A DNA stretch of 64,000 nucleotides from Watersipora subatra (GCF_963576615.1 NC_088714.1:27834558-27898557), one strand, 5' to 3'. Shown: positions 1 through 12,166, numbered from the stretch's first letter. Notes: generated from the sequence alone by a model not told the origin. A program made the numbers and translations.

Positions 1-72
1 TGTGAAGTTTAAAACTTGACTATGTGAAGTTTAAAACTTGACTATGGGAAGTTTAAAACTTGACTATGTGAA
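1..72. repeat. 22-bp tandem repeat at window edge
   Basis: Three copies of a 22-bp unit containing the palindrome AAGTTTAAAACTT, plus the start of a fourth. The array probably continues left of the window. Confidence 0.8.
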
Positions 73-204
73 GTTGCCTAATTCTCTGGCAACTGAGTAC
101 AACTACTAGATCTTAGTAACTTCAGGATGTTAGTTTTTAATGCTGCAGAACAACCAAATATTTCTTTCAAAGATAAACTTCCACAACACTTTAACAGATT
201 GCAT

Positions 205-595
205 CAGAAAGTATTAATATTTTTCTATCATTTGCAATTGTTTCTGATATTTGAGGTGATCTGACTGCTAAGATGTTTCAAGATTAAAACTGATAAAACA
301 TGATCGCAGTTAAAGCGCTACAAGAATACATGCAAAATGACTTCACTATTTGCTAGTTAGTTGTTGTTGTTATAGTTGGTATCAGCTATTGCGTTCAAGT
401 TGCGGCGTTATGCGTCTCTATTCTGTACGTCTCTATACAACTATAGATGTCATAATCACCCTTTCTCTTGATCTGAGTATTTCAACCGTAACCAAGTTTT
501 GTTGATTTTAATTTTAAAACTTCCTGACAGCCAGATCACCTCAAACAACAACAACAATCGCAAATGATAGTAAAATACCGATAACTCCTGACATA
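205..595. repeat. MITE-like element with ~70-bp inverted ends (family R)
   Basis: The left arm (about 205-275) and right arm (about 526-595) are inverted copies, sharing for example TTTGAGGTGATCTG and CAGATCACCTCAAA. A related half-copy lies in the opposite orientation near 61.1-61.4 kb. No coding capacity is seen. It lies in a DNAH6 intron or beyond the last visible exon. Confidence 0.6.
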
Positions 596-737
596 ATCTA
601 CTAAAACTCTGTCCAAGATCATCTACAAAGAAAGCTTGAAGCGATTAGTGATTATTCTATCACAGTCACTTAACTACAGTCCATTGACTAAATATATAAA
701 CTAGAGGTCATTGACTAACTTTTCGTCAAAGTCTCAC

Positions 738-995
738 CTCCCTGAGCTGGTTAATCTGGGCGTCCTTGAACTCTCTCAGAGTGTATGTGTGACCTTTCTC
801 AACCTTGCACAGCCCCATGTCACTTATTCGGAAACACATCTCCCTGACATTCAATAGAGCTGGTCGCAGAGATGGATTGACAATGAACAAATTCTCTACC
901 AGGGCCTTTTTACAATTTCGGATTTTCTTTTTCCGACAGTTCTGCCTCCAGACGCTGAACGCCTTCCATTTTCTGAACCTCGCGAATATGCCGAT
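738..995 (-). CDS. DNAH6: DNAH6 exon 8 (tail domain)
   Basis: 86 codons, phase 0 at both ends. It contains FRKWKAFSVWRQN, NLFIVNPSLRPALLNV and the strongly conserved MGLCKVEKGHTYTL of dynein tails. It ends LRE before GTGAGA. Further exons lie left of the window. Confidence 0.9.
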
Positions 996-3900
996 CTGCC
1001 ATAAAAGTACACACCATAAAAACATTACAGGTTTTACGTCTATAATATGTAATAGACCTGATAATAAAATTCAAGACCTCATTAAATTGATAATGACTCA
1101 CCAAGTTATATTAGAGGCCATATTGGGTAATTTGAAGTGAATCGCTTTGAGTTCAGCGTGACATTAAGACACCTAATATGGCCTCTAATATGACCTTGTG
1201 ATTCCTCTATTAATGTCTCGCAAGGTCATAATGAGGCCAAATTAGGTGTCTTTACGTTATCTTCAACCCAATGCAATTCACTTTTAGTGATTAAAGCTAA
1301 AAGGTAGACATAACCATCTTGTTACTTGGTTATGAGACAGAAAGCTTCAACATCTATGTTCTGCGCTCTAGTGGTAAAGTCTATGCAAATAAGATGGAGG
1401 GCATGAGTTTGATACGAATTTGTAATGAGCGCCTCCACGATACTCCAACTTTTTACTACAGTTTTCTCTATCGCACTTCCAGATACCTTATAAAACAGCA
1501 TTTTGCATTGATATGTCTGTATTTCTACCTCCATACAGTCTTTTCAAGTTTTCTACAGGAAGTAAATAAGCAGAAATCTACTTGGTATCAATACTTGGTT
1601 GCATCATCACATAATGTTTGCAACAACTTTTAAAACTAATAGGAATAGACCTATATATAATTAATGGGAGAGGATGTGTTGATGGCCGCCACCAAGTCTT
1701 ATACCAGTTTCCTTTTAACTTAAATCTTGCAAAAAGAAATATGATGTACCAAGAAAACCATTTTAAAATACAAGAACCTTTTTGTATAAACATCCTCGTG
1801 CTGCGATGTTTTAAAAAAGAGTGGCCCAGCCATATACTTAATATACACTCATACTTCGACTTACGAGCTTAATGCGTTCCGAGGCTGAGCTCGTATGTCA
1901 ATTCACTCGCATGTTGGTGCAATTTATTTATATATAGAACAATTAAATATATATTGATTGGTTTCCATACTCTAAAAAATGCAAATAAAACTCTCAAAAC
2001 AAGATATTGTAACAGAAAGAACATGTTGGTTATTGTCCCAACTTACCACATGCTTTCAGAAAGCAACAAATAAAAAATAATGCAAGGAAATGTGATAAAT
2101 TAAAATGTAAAATTAAATACATACAATAGCAGCTAAGGCTAGCATTTGCCAGAGAGGGAGATATAAGTTATCCTTCATTACAACAGTTGACTTTGATAAA
2201 TTTGGATTTTATCAAAGTTTTAAAAGACAAACTTAGAAGCAAATCTAAAAGCAAACTTTCATTTTTAACTTAACGTAATTAAAATTTCTTCGGAGTTCAC
2301 CGTTTGAAGTTTCTCGCTGGTTAGCTAATTTTTCCTTTGTTTCGCTTTCACGACTAGCCTGCCGTTTTAAGATGAACCTATCTAAGGACGTTTGCCTTTG
2401 TCGCCCTTTCAACATGTTGCGATTAGGACGAACACAGGTGTCGTCACAAAGGTTTAATGCACGACCACTAGCCAACTTGTCCGAATGTCTACTTTTTGTA
2501 GTTTTGATAGATAGCACCGGCCTTTTCAAATAGCCAATTGTTTATCTTTTATCCAATGCCTGAGCGATCTCTCCATCAGCGGTCGTGAAGATCGCTGCGC
2601 TGTTTAGAAACTACGGTTAATTCTATTGCGAGCTAAATGCCCTGAATATAATACTTCTGTTTGATAATTGTGGATGTATTTCTGTCATATTGCTGAGCTA
2701 GCTCAATTACGCATACACATTTCGCATATTTTTTCAATAATTTTCTGTTTAATATCAATTGTTATCATTTGCTTTTTCTTTGCATTATTTTTCATTTTAC
2801 TGGCAAACTTTCGGTCTACGCGCAATACTTTTAATTCACATATTCCTGCACTGAAAAGCGCGCACAAAAACACGGTACAAAAGTATAACCTGAGCAGTTG
2901 AAAAATACAGATCGATGCTGTTGTCATAAAACACCTCCGGCATACTTGGCAACTGACTCACGTGCTCGTATCTAAAACATGGCTCGTATGTTAGTGCTAA
3001 AACTTGCTTAAAAGCTGGCTCGTATTACAAGTTTCTCGTACGTTGGAGCACTCGTAAGTTGAAGTATTACTGTATTAGGTAATAAAAAACAATGACAAAT
3101 GTGACAGTGAGAAACACTAAAATTCTCAACACTTAGTTAACATCTGCTGCAGGCATACATAATAAGTCTGGCAGCTTATTGAGCAGACTGAAGCATTGTC
3201 AAAAAGCAGAAATCCATAATTTCACATTGCTATTCTAGGACTGACTCGCTGCTGTCATTGGAACTCATTAAAGGTCTGTTGACTATTGAAAATACCTGAA
3301 TAAGCTTCTTGAAGTTTTTGTACTCATGTTCGTATCTGTTGAGGGGGACAAACTCCGTTTCATCATCGTTTCTCATACGAGAGACTCCTTTGATGCTAAT
3401 GGTGCAGTAGTCACTCTTGTTTATGTGTTCGTGGCTAACCACCTGCAAGAGATGCCAACCATCATGGTGAGTGTTTGGGGCTATAGAATCCCGCTTGAGA
3501 TAGTAGAAAAGAACTACATGATGCTGCGTAATGCATCTAGAGTTGGTATAGATCAGGGCTTCGTGTTGAGGGCGCAGGAATCAATCATAAAGACAGAAAA
3601 TGTATTTGTCGTCGCAACAATCCTGAAAATGATCTGCATATTTCACACCACAAGGAAACATGTTTCAATCAAATAACAGAAGAGGTGGAAAACTGTCAAA
3701 GATCATAAAGTGAGTTGATTTTTTTATATGTTGGTGCTGTGTGAAATCGCTCAAACTTTCTTAGAATCACCTTCCAATAACATATTGATTTCATATATTC
3801 CAAATACATGTATGTTGCTTTTCATAGTTTTAAACCATTTTGCCTCATCCAAAACAAGGTGTGCGAGATTGCCTTTATCAGTCGAAGGGGGTTCAGTGAT

Positions 3901-6900
3901 AAAAGCGAATGAAAAAGTGCTAGTACAGATCTAGCAAAAGTGGACACACAAAAGTAGCTGTCATATATATTGACCATCAATTATTGAGGAATGAATGGGT
4001 AGTAATCAAACACTAGTTGGTAAAAATATTTTAATTATGCTCCTGACACCAATGGAAAACCATCAATCACATGCTTTGCTTGCCATCAGATCTCTAAATC
4101 GACACATCCATCAACTAAACTGGAAAAAAGCATAACCATTTATTGCTAATCTAAGCAAATATTTTAGTTTAGTTAGAGTTTACATACAACATTTGAATTT
4201 TGGTTTCAAGTGAATAATAAATCTTTTGTTTTTAAGGTGAACAATGCTGTGCGGATGTTTGAATGTTCTAAACAGTTTAAAATGCACAAAATAACTCTGA
4301 AAACGATGTACATTGATATAATTATCTTAGACATAATTTTTGACCCCCATTAGCTACAATAATAGTCTACTAGCACCAGTGCAGTCCGGTGTGCGGTCAG
4401 AGGTCATAAGGGGAGCTAATAATTTACAGAGAATAACTATGTGAACAAGTATTCTAAAATTCATGAAAGTGAATGATTAGTGCAGGGATTAAGCCTAATG
4501 ACGCGAGTTCGAAACCCACATTATGCAGTATTTTTCCTAACCTCCATGCATCGCTTCAGATGGATAGGATGGCTCTCGTTATAGTAAAGATGAAAATGCT
4601 TCGCTGAGTTGGTGTGGGTGTCAATAGTAATGATTGGCAAGTTGTGTATTGCAAACTATGTATTGCCTAAATTGGCAGCCAGAGAAGCTGTCTTACTGGC
4701 TTTAAACATTTTAAATCTTGTTTTAAAGTGATTGTGAAGCAACTTCAACATTGTCTTAAGTTGTTGTCATAACAACGGTGATAACAAGATTTAGCTAAAC
4801 TGTATATTGACCTTGAGGTTGTAGTAGTGGTAGTCCACACTAGTTTTAGGTACAGCATTGCTCAGGTAAAGAAAACCAATCTGGTCATTTTCCCTGATAA
4901 TCTGTACTATCTTGAGTGGATCCCTGATGCCTTCCAAAGCCTTAGTTCCTTAAAAACAAGTGGGAGAAACTATGCAATACTTTAATACAGTTAGCATCAA
5001 GTTAAACTCCAGTCCACACCAACATTAAACTAGACTCTGCCATACAGCTACCAATGCAAAGGCTGCCTTAAGTACTAGAAAAATAGTTAGAGATCAGGCT
5101 ATGAAAGACTTTACATCAAACATAAAAAATAAGTTTGCTTTAACTACAATTGGAAGCTACTATAGCTATTTTGAATGTACGGCCCGTGATACTACTGAAA
5201 AAAATCGAACAACCATTATATGTGAAGAGCTAATCGTTATTTATACACAACCTGAAAGTATGCATCAGAGACCCTAAAAAAAGCAGCTGCCTATTGCTTC
5301 AAAGATGCTTTCCATAATTCAAACAGAAGTAGATAGAGAATAATTTGAGGCAAAGAAAAGCTAGAGGTTGAGCCAAGTAGAGGATACAGCAGGGATAAAT
5401 GGGGAGGAGATGCAAGCAAATGGAAGTAGCAAACATGTAAGCCTCTCTTACCATGAAAAACATCTGCAAACAATAAAATGCATTACACAGATGGAATCAA
5501 CAGAAATGTGGGATGGGGCTAGGGCTAGGCTGTGCAGGTATAAAATATCTAAGAAAAAGGAGAAACCAACCATGAGCCATCAGTTCCCGGGCTGCAGAAT
5601 TCAAATTTTTGATTTAATCAGAAATACGTTTAGATAATAGATTTTGAAATACAATAAAGTGATGCCAAAACACAAAAAATATTAAATATGGCTGGGAATA
5701 AACTGATGAATACAACAGACATGGGATAGACAGGAAACAGTTATATGACTAAACAAACTGAGAAGCACAATCCCAACCGCAAATCCTATTTTAAGATGGT
5801 AAAAACTCATTTACCGACGGTATCATGTGTGATATATACCCTTAGTGACAGAAATAGTTACCATAGACGTTTGAGTCCTCTGTGGGGGCTGTTGGACCTT
5901 TAGTGTGTGCTCGTGTAGGTGGGGTCTTTGGCCTTGCATCCTTTGGAGGAGAAGGAGACAATGTGCGCAACGTATCTTGCTTGCTCTTTAAAGCTTCAGG
6001 AAGATCGGGTAAAGGAGATGATGTTTGTTCTGTGTAAATAAATTTAAAAACGAAAATTGAAAAAAACAACAACTGCAAGTTAGTCTGAAAAAACATTGAT
6101 CATGAAGCTTATCGTTGCAAAACAAATAATGCATAGGTAAAATTGCTAACCCATAGGCTCTACACTGCCAGCTCTTCGCATCTTCTTTGTGCTTGGCGGC
6201 TTTGGATCGTTTTCAGAGATGACTGGGTCGGGAAGGGACACTGCAATGCCTTTAGCTTCCAAATTCTGTTTATTCTTTTTATGAATATATTCAGGTTGAT
6301 TTTCATGCTGAAATTTCTGTAGCACAGGCTAAAAATGAATGTGTAAAACATAAAGGCAACTACTTTCAACGGATAAAACCATGCCAAGTTAGTTGGAGAT
6401 TCATTACATACCAGTGGCTCCAGTTTAGGTGCAATCGGAGCCTGGGCCTTTCGCAACTGTGCATTGGTTGGGCGTTTAAACTTCAAAGCACTTGTATTGA
6501 CAGGTGCTTGTTGCGGTGCTCGATAGACAAGACGATCTTTCAGTTTTTCTGGATCTATAGGTGGAATACCTCCAACTCGACCATCCAGCTTTAATAAAAC
6601 AAGCCGATGCAATTTTATTTATCAATGCTAACCAAGCCTTTCTAGGAAATCAGACAACAAAGAAAACGTTTTATAGGTATTATTTAGTCAACTATCGTAG
6701 ATAATTACCCTAATCATGAGTTATGCCTATTGTACCTAGCACAGTGATGCACTATCTCTTGAAATATAGATCTAAATATCAGCATATAGGCCTAATAAAT
6801 TAATCATTTGTTTCATTAACTAATCATCAACCATAAAAAACACAATTTCAATAGACTAGTAGATAACAAACCTGTTTGCTGCCTGTCAGTGCCGGACCTT

Positions 6901-7199
6901 TTGCCGAAGGCACTGGAGCAGGTGAACCATTAACGTTTGGCATTTTGCTCTTCACATCATCCTTTGCAACTGTACAACAAATGCCAAAAGCTTAAACAAA
7001 ATCCTACTAAAAGTTGTAAAAGCAGGGCGATTGAATGTTTTGAAGAGAAGGCTGTATGGTCAAAATGGTAATAGGTTGAGAGTTGAGATCAGCGGTATTC
7101 CATTATAAGATGTAGAGTTATGACTACCAGCACACACAAAATCCGGATATTTAGCAAATCGCATCAAATAACAGGAAACTTACTTAATTTTTTCTTCAT
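738..7199 (-). CDS. DNAH6: Axonemal dynein heavy chain 6-like, N-terminal part (8 exons, 3' part off the left edge)
   Basis: Inner-arm dynein heavy chain of motile cilia; the visible part is the N-terminal tail, not the motor. Exons in transcript order: 7184-7199, 6872-6969, 6412-6588, 6151-6328, 5862-6029, 4812-4948, 3296-3442, 738-995. All have GT-AG borders and the phases join without error, giving 393 residues. Recognition rests on motifs shared with DNAH6: KLEPLPVLQKF followed by QPEYIH, an SPSPPK segment, ENDQIGFLYL, DETEFVPLNRY, then FRKWKAFSVWRQN and NLFIVNPSLRPALLNV. The start ATG precedes a lysine-rich MKKKL and is followed by a low-complexity Pro/Lys region, as expected for this poorly conserved N terminus. 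The gene is head-to-head with TAF13. A different inner-arm paralogue is possible but fits less well. Confidence 0.88.
1168..1250. repeat. Short foldback repeat
   Basis: Arms of about 31 bp (1168-1198 and 1220-1250) are inverted copies starting GACACCTAAT, separated by about 22 bp. This is a hairpin-like MITE remnant in a DNAH6 intron. Confidence 0.6.
1846..3072. mobile_element. Pogo/Tigger-type TA-flanked DNA element, copy 1 (family P)
   Basis: Ends are inverted copies (CATACTTCGACTTACGAG versus CTCGTAAGTTGAAGTATT) flanked by TA, as for Tc1/mariner/pogo elements. A second copy of about 1.25 kb is at 28,719-29,969. Both retain a minus-strand segment (here 2245-2529) with the motif GRQRQTSLDRFI, which resembles the C-terminal PCNA-binding tail of pogo/Tigger transposases. 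No full transposase remains, so the copy is non-autonomous. It sits in the intron between DNAH6 exons 7 and 8. Confidence 0.8.
3296..3442 (-). CDS. DNAH6: DNAH6 exon 7
   Basis: 49 codons, phase 0-0. It carries DYCTISIKGV and DETEFVPLNRYEHEY, and joins in frame to exon 8 at KLIQ. Confidence 0.88.
4460..4590 (+). repeat. tRNA-derived SINE fragment
   Basis: Box A-like GTGAATGATTAGTGCAGGG and box B GAGTTCGAAACCC (4505-4517), followed by the family body TTTTTCCTAAC. Lies in a DNAH6 intron. Confidence 0.6.
4812..4948 (-). CDS. DNAH6: DNAH6 exon 6
   Basis: Starts with two bases completing a Gly codon split with exon 5, then 45 codons. It contains IRDPLKIVQIIREND and GFLYLSNAVPK, the conserved dynein segment preceding the tail domain. 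Confidence 0.88.
5862..6029 (-). CDS. DNAH6: DNAH6 exon 5
   Basis: Pro/Ser/Thr-rich linker with LSPSPPKDARPK. The donor GTAACT follows TATG. Reading through it instead of splicing would hit a stop at 5842-5844, but splicing to 4948 restores a phase-matched dynein sequence. Confidence 0.82.
6151..6328 (-). CDS. DNAH6: DNAH6 exon 4
   Basis: 59 codons plus one base. It begins PVLQKF and contains QPEYIH, matching the DNAH6 N-terminal signature. Confidence 0.85.
6412..6588 (-). CDS. DNAH6: DNAH6 exon 3
   Basis: 59 codons, phase 0-0, beginning LDGRVGGIPPIDPEKL and ending KLEPL. Less conserved than later exons but phase-consistent on both sides. Confidence 0.82.
6872..6969 (-). CDS. DNAH6: DNAH6 exon 2
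   Basis: 98 nt encoding a Pro/Ala/Gly-rich disordered segment (MPNVNGSPAPVPSAKGP). Phase 1 in, phase 0 out. Confidence 0.72.
7184..7199 (-). CDS. DNAH6: DNAH6 exon 1 coding part (start codon)
   Basis: The ATG and four more codons (MKKKL), then donor GTAAGT. This short start exon is chosen because it is phase-compatible with exon 2 and lies next to the shared promoter region. The true 5' end was not determined. Confidence 0.6.
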
Positions 7200-7744
7200 A
7201 TTCCAAATGAAGCCGAGTGTATACTGGTGATGGTGAGAAGGATGCTCAAGGATGCGCAAGAATGAGGAAGGATAATGAATGTGCAATGCTAAAAGTGTGA
7301 GTGCTAAAAAGTGAGTTCTAAAAGTTTTCAATTTCACTGCTCAAAGGCGCAAACTGAATAGCAATACAAAACTTGTAAGCAACTGTTTAAAAAACGTAAA
7401 CGATATCGACTATGACTATGCAAAGTTAACACGCGCAATCCTTCAGGTAAATGGTAAATATTACAATATCACACAGACTAACGCATATCATGACTGCAAA
7501 AAAATTAATCAGCTCTGCATAGGGCGTAGATTAATTCCTACTTAAAACACACTGAGATTTTAAATATAAGCCTGTCCAACATCTTGTAGTTAATATCACC
7601 AAGCAACGTGCTGCGCGGCTTGTACTCGGATGCGCACGAATGTGTTTTTGCAATGATGTCTTTATTAACATGCTCCATATTGACGTAATATTGTTAGAGG
7701 TATCACTGCAACCGAATGGTTGTAATACGGCTATGCGTTGAAGT
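7200..7744. promoter_or_regulatory. Probable bidirectional promoter between DNAH6 and TAF13
   Basis: 545 bp separate the divergent start codons of DNAH6 (minus) and TAF13 (plus). The part nearest TAF13 (about 7,600-7,745) is richer in CG dinucleotides than the surroundings. No TATA box can be assigned with confidence. Confidence 0.55.
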
Positions 7745-7777
7745 ATGGCGGCGTCCGGAACTGATTGGATTCCTGAC
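7745..7777 (+). CDS. TAF13: TAF13 exon 1
   Basis: 11 codons from the start ATG, donor GTGAGA, phase 0. Confidence 0.82.
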
Positions 7778-10700
7778 GTGAGACAATTAAATTTGATTTT
7801 ATAACATCACAGCTAGTTGTTTTTCGATGTGTAATTAACTGTCTTGTTTTATTGTAACACTATGCTTTATTTGCTTTTAGTTTGGAGTTTAGTTCGAAAG
7901 GCCACATATTCTTTGAACTATACTCTGGCAATATTCATTCATTTCGTTGGCTAGGTTTTTATATTGAATATTTTCATCACATCTTAAGCTTTGTGGCGGG
8001 GAAACTTCGTTAATTTTTTTGTATTTCAAGTTGTATGAAAGAAAAATAGTAACTTATCAATAAATAATGTTATACTTGTGAACTTTAGGTAATATTTAAC
8101 CATCCGTGAGCTATGCTTACTACTACTATTTTCTTTGCCAATCAATTATTTTTGTAAAATATATATGAGCATGTATCCAAATTAACAAGTGGTCACAATT
8201 ATACCTGGAGAAAGATCATTCGCAGTGACGACTCCTTACTGCAAATGTGTAGTTTTTGGTTGCATGTCGCTCGATGGCATGCTTTTAGATAATCTATGTT
8301 GCGATTCTCCACAGGTAGATGACGACGAAGAAGAGGAGGAAGAAGCACCCATCGGTAAAAGACGGAAGTTTTTCGTCAAGGAATGTGAGCATCGTTCAGA
8401 TTGCTGTCAGATTGCATACTAGTTATACTATAGTAAATTGCTATTGTAGATTCTGTCTATTACAATTTTTTCTGCGAGCCAGAGCTAGTCTTATGTTGAA
8501 CATGCTTGACTCCATAAATAGTTTATTCTATTTCATGGCATGATTTTCTTGTTTGACAGTAAGATGCATGCTCTATGGATTTGGTGACGATGAGCAGCCA
8601 TATGCTGAAACTGTGGACCTACTTGAGGATCTAGTCATAGAATACATCTCTGAAACAGTGAGTCTCTTTTTACCTATTTTTCAGTTTGAGTGAATCTTTC
8701 AAATACTAAAATTTTATTCTGCTAATCAGAGAGGTTATGGTGAATTTGCTAGAAATAATTGCCTCATTTCAACACTAGCGTACACAACTAGCAATCATGC
8801 AAAATCAATAAATTAGGGATTCAGCTTTGCAAACATAGAATTTTTATGTCAGATCTACGTTTAGTTAAGTATATTCTATCTATGAATAAATAAACATCAG
8901 TATCTATTGGCCTGCGCTAGTCATTATTATTGTTCAATGTGCCTTTAAGAATTTTGAACAGGGATAGGAATAAACCCGCTGTACCTTTCATTGTAAAATG
9001 GTTCATCCCTATTCAAAATAATTCACTGTACTATCAGATTCAAAGTAAAATATTGTTGACCTTATTGCAAAAATAGTGGATTATTACTGGCATGTTAAAA
9101 GCTTCTTGTATTTTCTCTATTCACACAATAATAGTCCAGCTTTTTAAGGTTCACTTGCAGAAATTCTGAACTCACAACTGTCACTCTGTCAGATCTTTAG
9201 GTTTAACGTCGTAGAATGGAATCCCTCACCAAAATGGTTCAAATGGGACATAGTTGAGTTAAACATGGAGTGCTTTTGTTTACGCTTTCATGCAACCTCA
9301 TTCGTCGAAATATTTTCACAAATATTTCATAAATACGAAGGGGTTCTAACCTACAAAGTTTTCATGATGGCTGCAATTAACTGTTCGTTTTTGAGCTTTT
9401 AAGAGCTTCTAATCACATTTTCACTAATTTTGCACCTAAAACACAGTAGAGTAAGACATGGAGAACCTTTTGATACAACATAACTGTAATTTGAATTTTG
9501 TTGCTAGTCAACCTTTAAGGGAATTGTCACAAAGTTTTGATAATTGTTAAGAAAGTATTTGCAACATCTCGATAAAATGTGTGCTATTTTGCTGTTATTC
9601 ATTTCTTTTGCCACTATTAGTTAAATACTTGTCTTAACTGTCTAAAACTGCTTCATAGCTAATCTAAATATATTTCTCCTGTGTATATATCAGGTTAGTA
9701 GATGTTTTGTAATCATATCATGCTCATTCATTGGTTGTTAAGTTTTATCGATTCTTAGCCATTGCAGAAATGCGAAAACTGCGGGTCATGTAAGCGTTTG
9801 TGCAGAAATGGCAAAATGGCACCTAAAGGGTTCCTTACAACAGATTTTAGAGTGTTGGTTTAACACCTGGAAGTCTTTGCCTAAGAAAACTCGGCGGAGT
9901 TGTTTCGCTTTGTTTTTCCCTACTTTTAGTTTAGATAGGATTACGAAATTTGGGCTGCTATGCGCTTGAAACATATTCATTATAACTCAGAAGTTTCATG
10001 TTGTTTGGACTACTTAATTTTCGAGATATTACTGAAATGCTGAAGGCATCTCAAACTGGCCGATGAAGAACTATGGCTGATGACAGAATATTAATTTCTA
10101 ATGACTCAGGGAAATTCTTGGTAATCAAGGATCAAAAATAGACAAAGCTAGAGAGCATCTTCTCAGCAACAAGAACTTGGTGCTAAAACTAGTTGTTTTC
10201 CTTTTTGTAAGAAGTATGCACCCTCTATCAGATTCAATTAGCTGCAATCATTATTTTTTCATTTGTCTCATTAACATCACTCTTTTGAGAGAGTGTGAAA
10301 AATAATATATTCACTCTATTTTATTTCTGTTTTTTTTTTCATTATATTCTACAAGCTTACTGCTTCAACATAAAAAAAATTGTGCTATTTTAAGTGCTTC
10401 ACAGTTGACAGAACGTCTAGGATCAGGTAACCTGGTTGTATATACAGCTCAAGATTTTCTAAAGTGTTAAGGTTAATACCAAGCCCTGAACCTTGCCATT
10501 TCATAAATGTACTAAATTGAGTAGTAGTGGTGCATTTTTGGGATCAAATGGGAGTTATCTACTTAATCTGATCTGTCATTGGCAGTAGCAAACAACTTCA
10601 AAAATATCTTCATTGAATTTCTTTTATGCTAAATTGATATCATTTATTGCTTGCTCTGTTTGTTTGTTCCTAAGGCAATATGCTTCAAAAGAAAATGAGA

Positions 10701-10903
10701 TGCTTTTTGGTTGCTTGTCTCATATGTAGACAAAGAAAGCAATGGAGGTGGGCAGAGTTGGTCGGGTTTCTGTCGAAGATATAATATTCATTGTCAGAAA
10801 GGACAACAAGAAGTACTCTCGCGTCAAAGAGCTACTTGTCATGAATGAGGAACTACGCAAGGCGAGAAAGGCTTTTGATGAGATTAAATATGTTGTAAAA
10901 TAG
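7745..10903 (+). CDS. TAF13: TFIID subunit TAF13, complete (4 exons, 124 aa)
   Basis: TBP-associated factor 13, a histone-fold subunit of TFIID that pairs with TAF11 in the nucleus. Exons: 7745-7777, 8315-8384, 8560-8657, 10730-10903, all GT-AG and phase-consistent. The product has the family's usual length. Order: a short N terminus (MAASGTDWIPD), an acidic run (DDDEEEEEE), a basic patch (GKRRKFFVKE), then the histone fold with CMLYGFGDDEQPYAE, DLLEDLVIEYI, VGRVSVEDIIFIVRKD and LLVMNEELRKARKAFDE. The last two motifs are almost invariant in TAF13. An ATTAAA at 10,962-10,967 lies 59 nt past the stop. The gene is divergent from DNAH6 and convergent with the EGF-repeat gene. The long intron 3 holds a MITE fragment. 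Confidence 0.95.
8315..8384 (+). CDS. TAF13: TAF13 exon 2
   Basis: Acidic stretch and basic patch. Ends one base into a Leu codon (T|TA) before GTGAGC. Confidence 0.9.
8560..8657 (+). CDS. TAF13: TAF13 exon 3
   Basis: First part of the histone fold, LRCMLYGFGDDEQPYAE to EYISET, donor GTGAGT. Confidence 0.95.
9205..9514. repeat. Partial MITE, family B
   Basis: Matches the right half of the complete copies at 12.7 and 16.0 kb, ending GTCAACCTTTAA. It lies within TAF13 intron 3. Confidence 0.7.
10730..10903 (+). CDS. TAF13: TAF13 exon 4 (C terminus)
   Basis: 57 codons plus TAG. Contains GRVSVEDIIFIVRKD and LLVMNEELRKARKAFDE. Confidence 0.95.
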   Translation, partial: TKKAMEVGRVGRVSVEDIIFIVRKDNKKYSRVKELLVMNEELRKARKAFDEIKYVVK

Positions 10904-10961
10904 GTTTTTTAAGGCGTGCATATTTATCTTAGGGTGTAAATACTGTCTATATTTTTCACTG

Positions 10962-10967
10962 ATTAAA
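10962..10967 (+). terminator. TAF13 poly(A) signal
   Basis: ATTAAA 59 nt downstream of the TAF13 stop codon. Confidence 0.6.
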
Positions 10968-12166
10968 GCGCCTTTCGTGAACTGTCATATTGTCTCAGCA
11001 TTGCACTTCTTAATGAACTGATTATAATTCATTGTAGTTAGTCATATATAATTTCACTACCAAATAGTACAGGCGAGTCATAGACTGGTTCTTTGAAGTT
11101 TTTTGGTTGACACCACATACTAGATATGTTCGCTTTTGACACATGGTTAGCTAATACAGTTTGAATCAATACGTTATATAGTACTGAATGTTCCTGATTG
11201 TGCTATCTTGATAAATGCATTCCTTGATAAATGCTTGCATTACGACTTGATGTGAATACATTGTTTTTTGGTCATGATTGTCCCACCATGGCTTTGGTCA
11301 GTTTGCTGCATTTGTACAAGCACAAGGTAGGTAGCTCATGTTAACTTTAATTACTAAATCGCAGGATAAACCAGGTGACATAAGTGGCTTTGACAGTTTT
11401 AGCTTAATGCCGACTGGAATGTTTGGAAACGTTAGTCTGTAGCAGGTGAACAAGATTTTGCAATATCTATACTAATCAATCTCATTGTATTATTGTCATT
11501 AACCCAAGCAAAATGTTCTAAAATTGTTTTCAAGCTTATAGAGTTTTCCTTCTGTAGTTATTTAGTGCTCACAAGGCATATATATGAGCCAGGCTGTACA
11601 GATGCCTATATACAGTTGTAAATGGCAAATGTCGCCGCCACTAAATTTGACGCTGATTGCGTATTGGCAAGGTTGGCCATTCCGACAAAATGAATTTCTA
11701 AAGACATACATTACAGCTATCTTTTGGAACAGTCAAACCCTGTTCTGCTTTTGGTTTTCCAAAATAAACAAAAATCAACAATGCAGCATCACAGGCACTG
11801 GACTACTAGTTTGATGATCATTGTAATAGTTACTGTCAAAATGTCTCAAAGGAAACGTGTAAATTCTATTTGTACGATTCCATCGTTAAAGTGAGCCTGA
11901 GCTTAGTGATTCTGGTGCTAAATTATTAGAGAACTACTAGAACTGTCTATGCTTGTACTACTAGCAATTTAAAATGCCTTGCTGTTGTTGCATGTCATGT
12001 GAACTACAACGAAATTTGTGCAAACTACCAACTTGGCATACCTGGCATACATTTGGTCTAGATACTGAATTCTCCGGGACTGTATGAAACCAAACATTTT
12101 TTGTCATGAGCACGCAACTCCTTATTATCCACACGATGCGAACTATCATTTGTCAGAAGGATGAAG
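10968..12166. other. Tail-to-tail intergenic region
   Basis: Between the 3' ends of TAF13 (plus) and the EGF-repeat gene (minus). No exon, RNA gene or clear repeat could be supported. The short open frames here look random. Confidence 0.6.

Noticed and set aside
805-1140. 111-codon plus-strand open frame
   Set aside because: Shadow of DNAH6 exon 8 on the minus strand.
3326-3676. 116-codon plus-strand open frame
   Set aside because: It overlaps DNAH6 exon 7 on the other strand, which has clear dynein motifs and splice sites.
5842-5861. Ending the minus-strand protein at the stop 5,842-5,844
   Set aside because: Considered as a separate 218-aa gene. The donor GTAACT at 5,861-5,856 and phase-matched continuation into a dynein exon make DNAH6 the better model.
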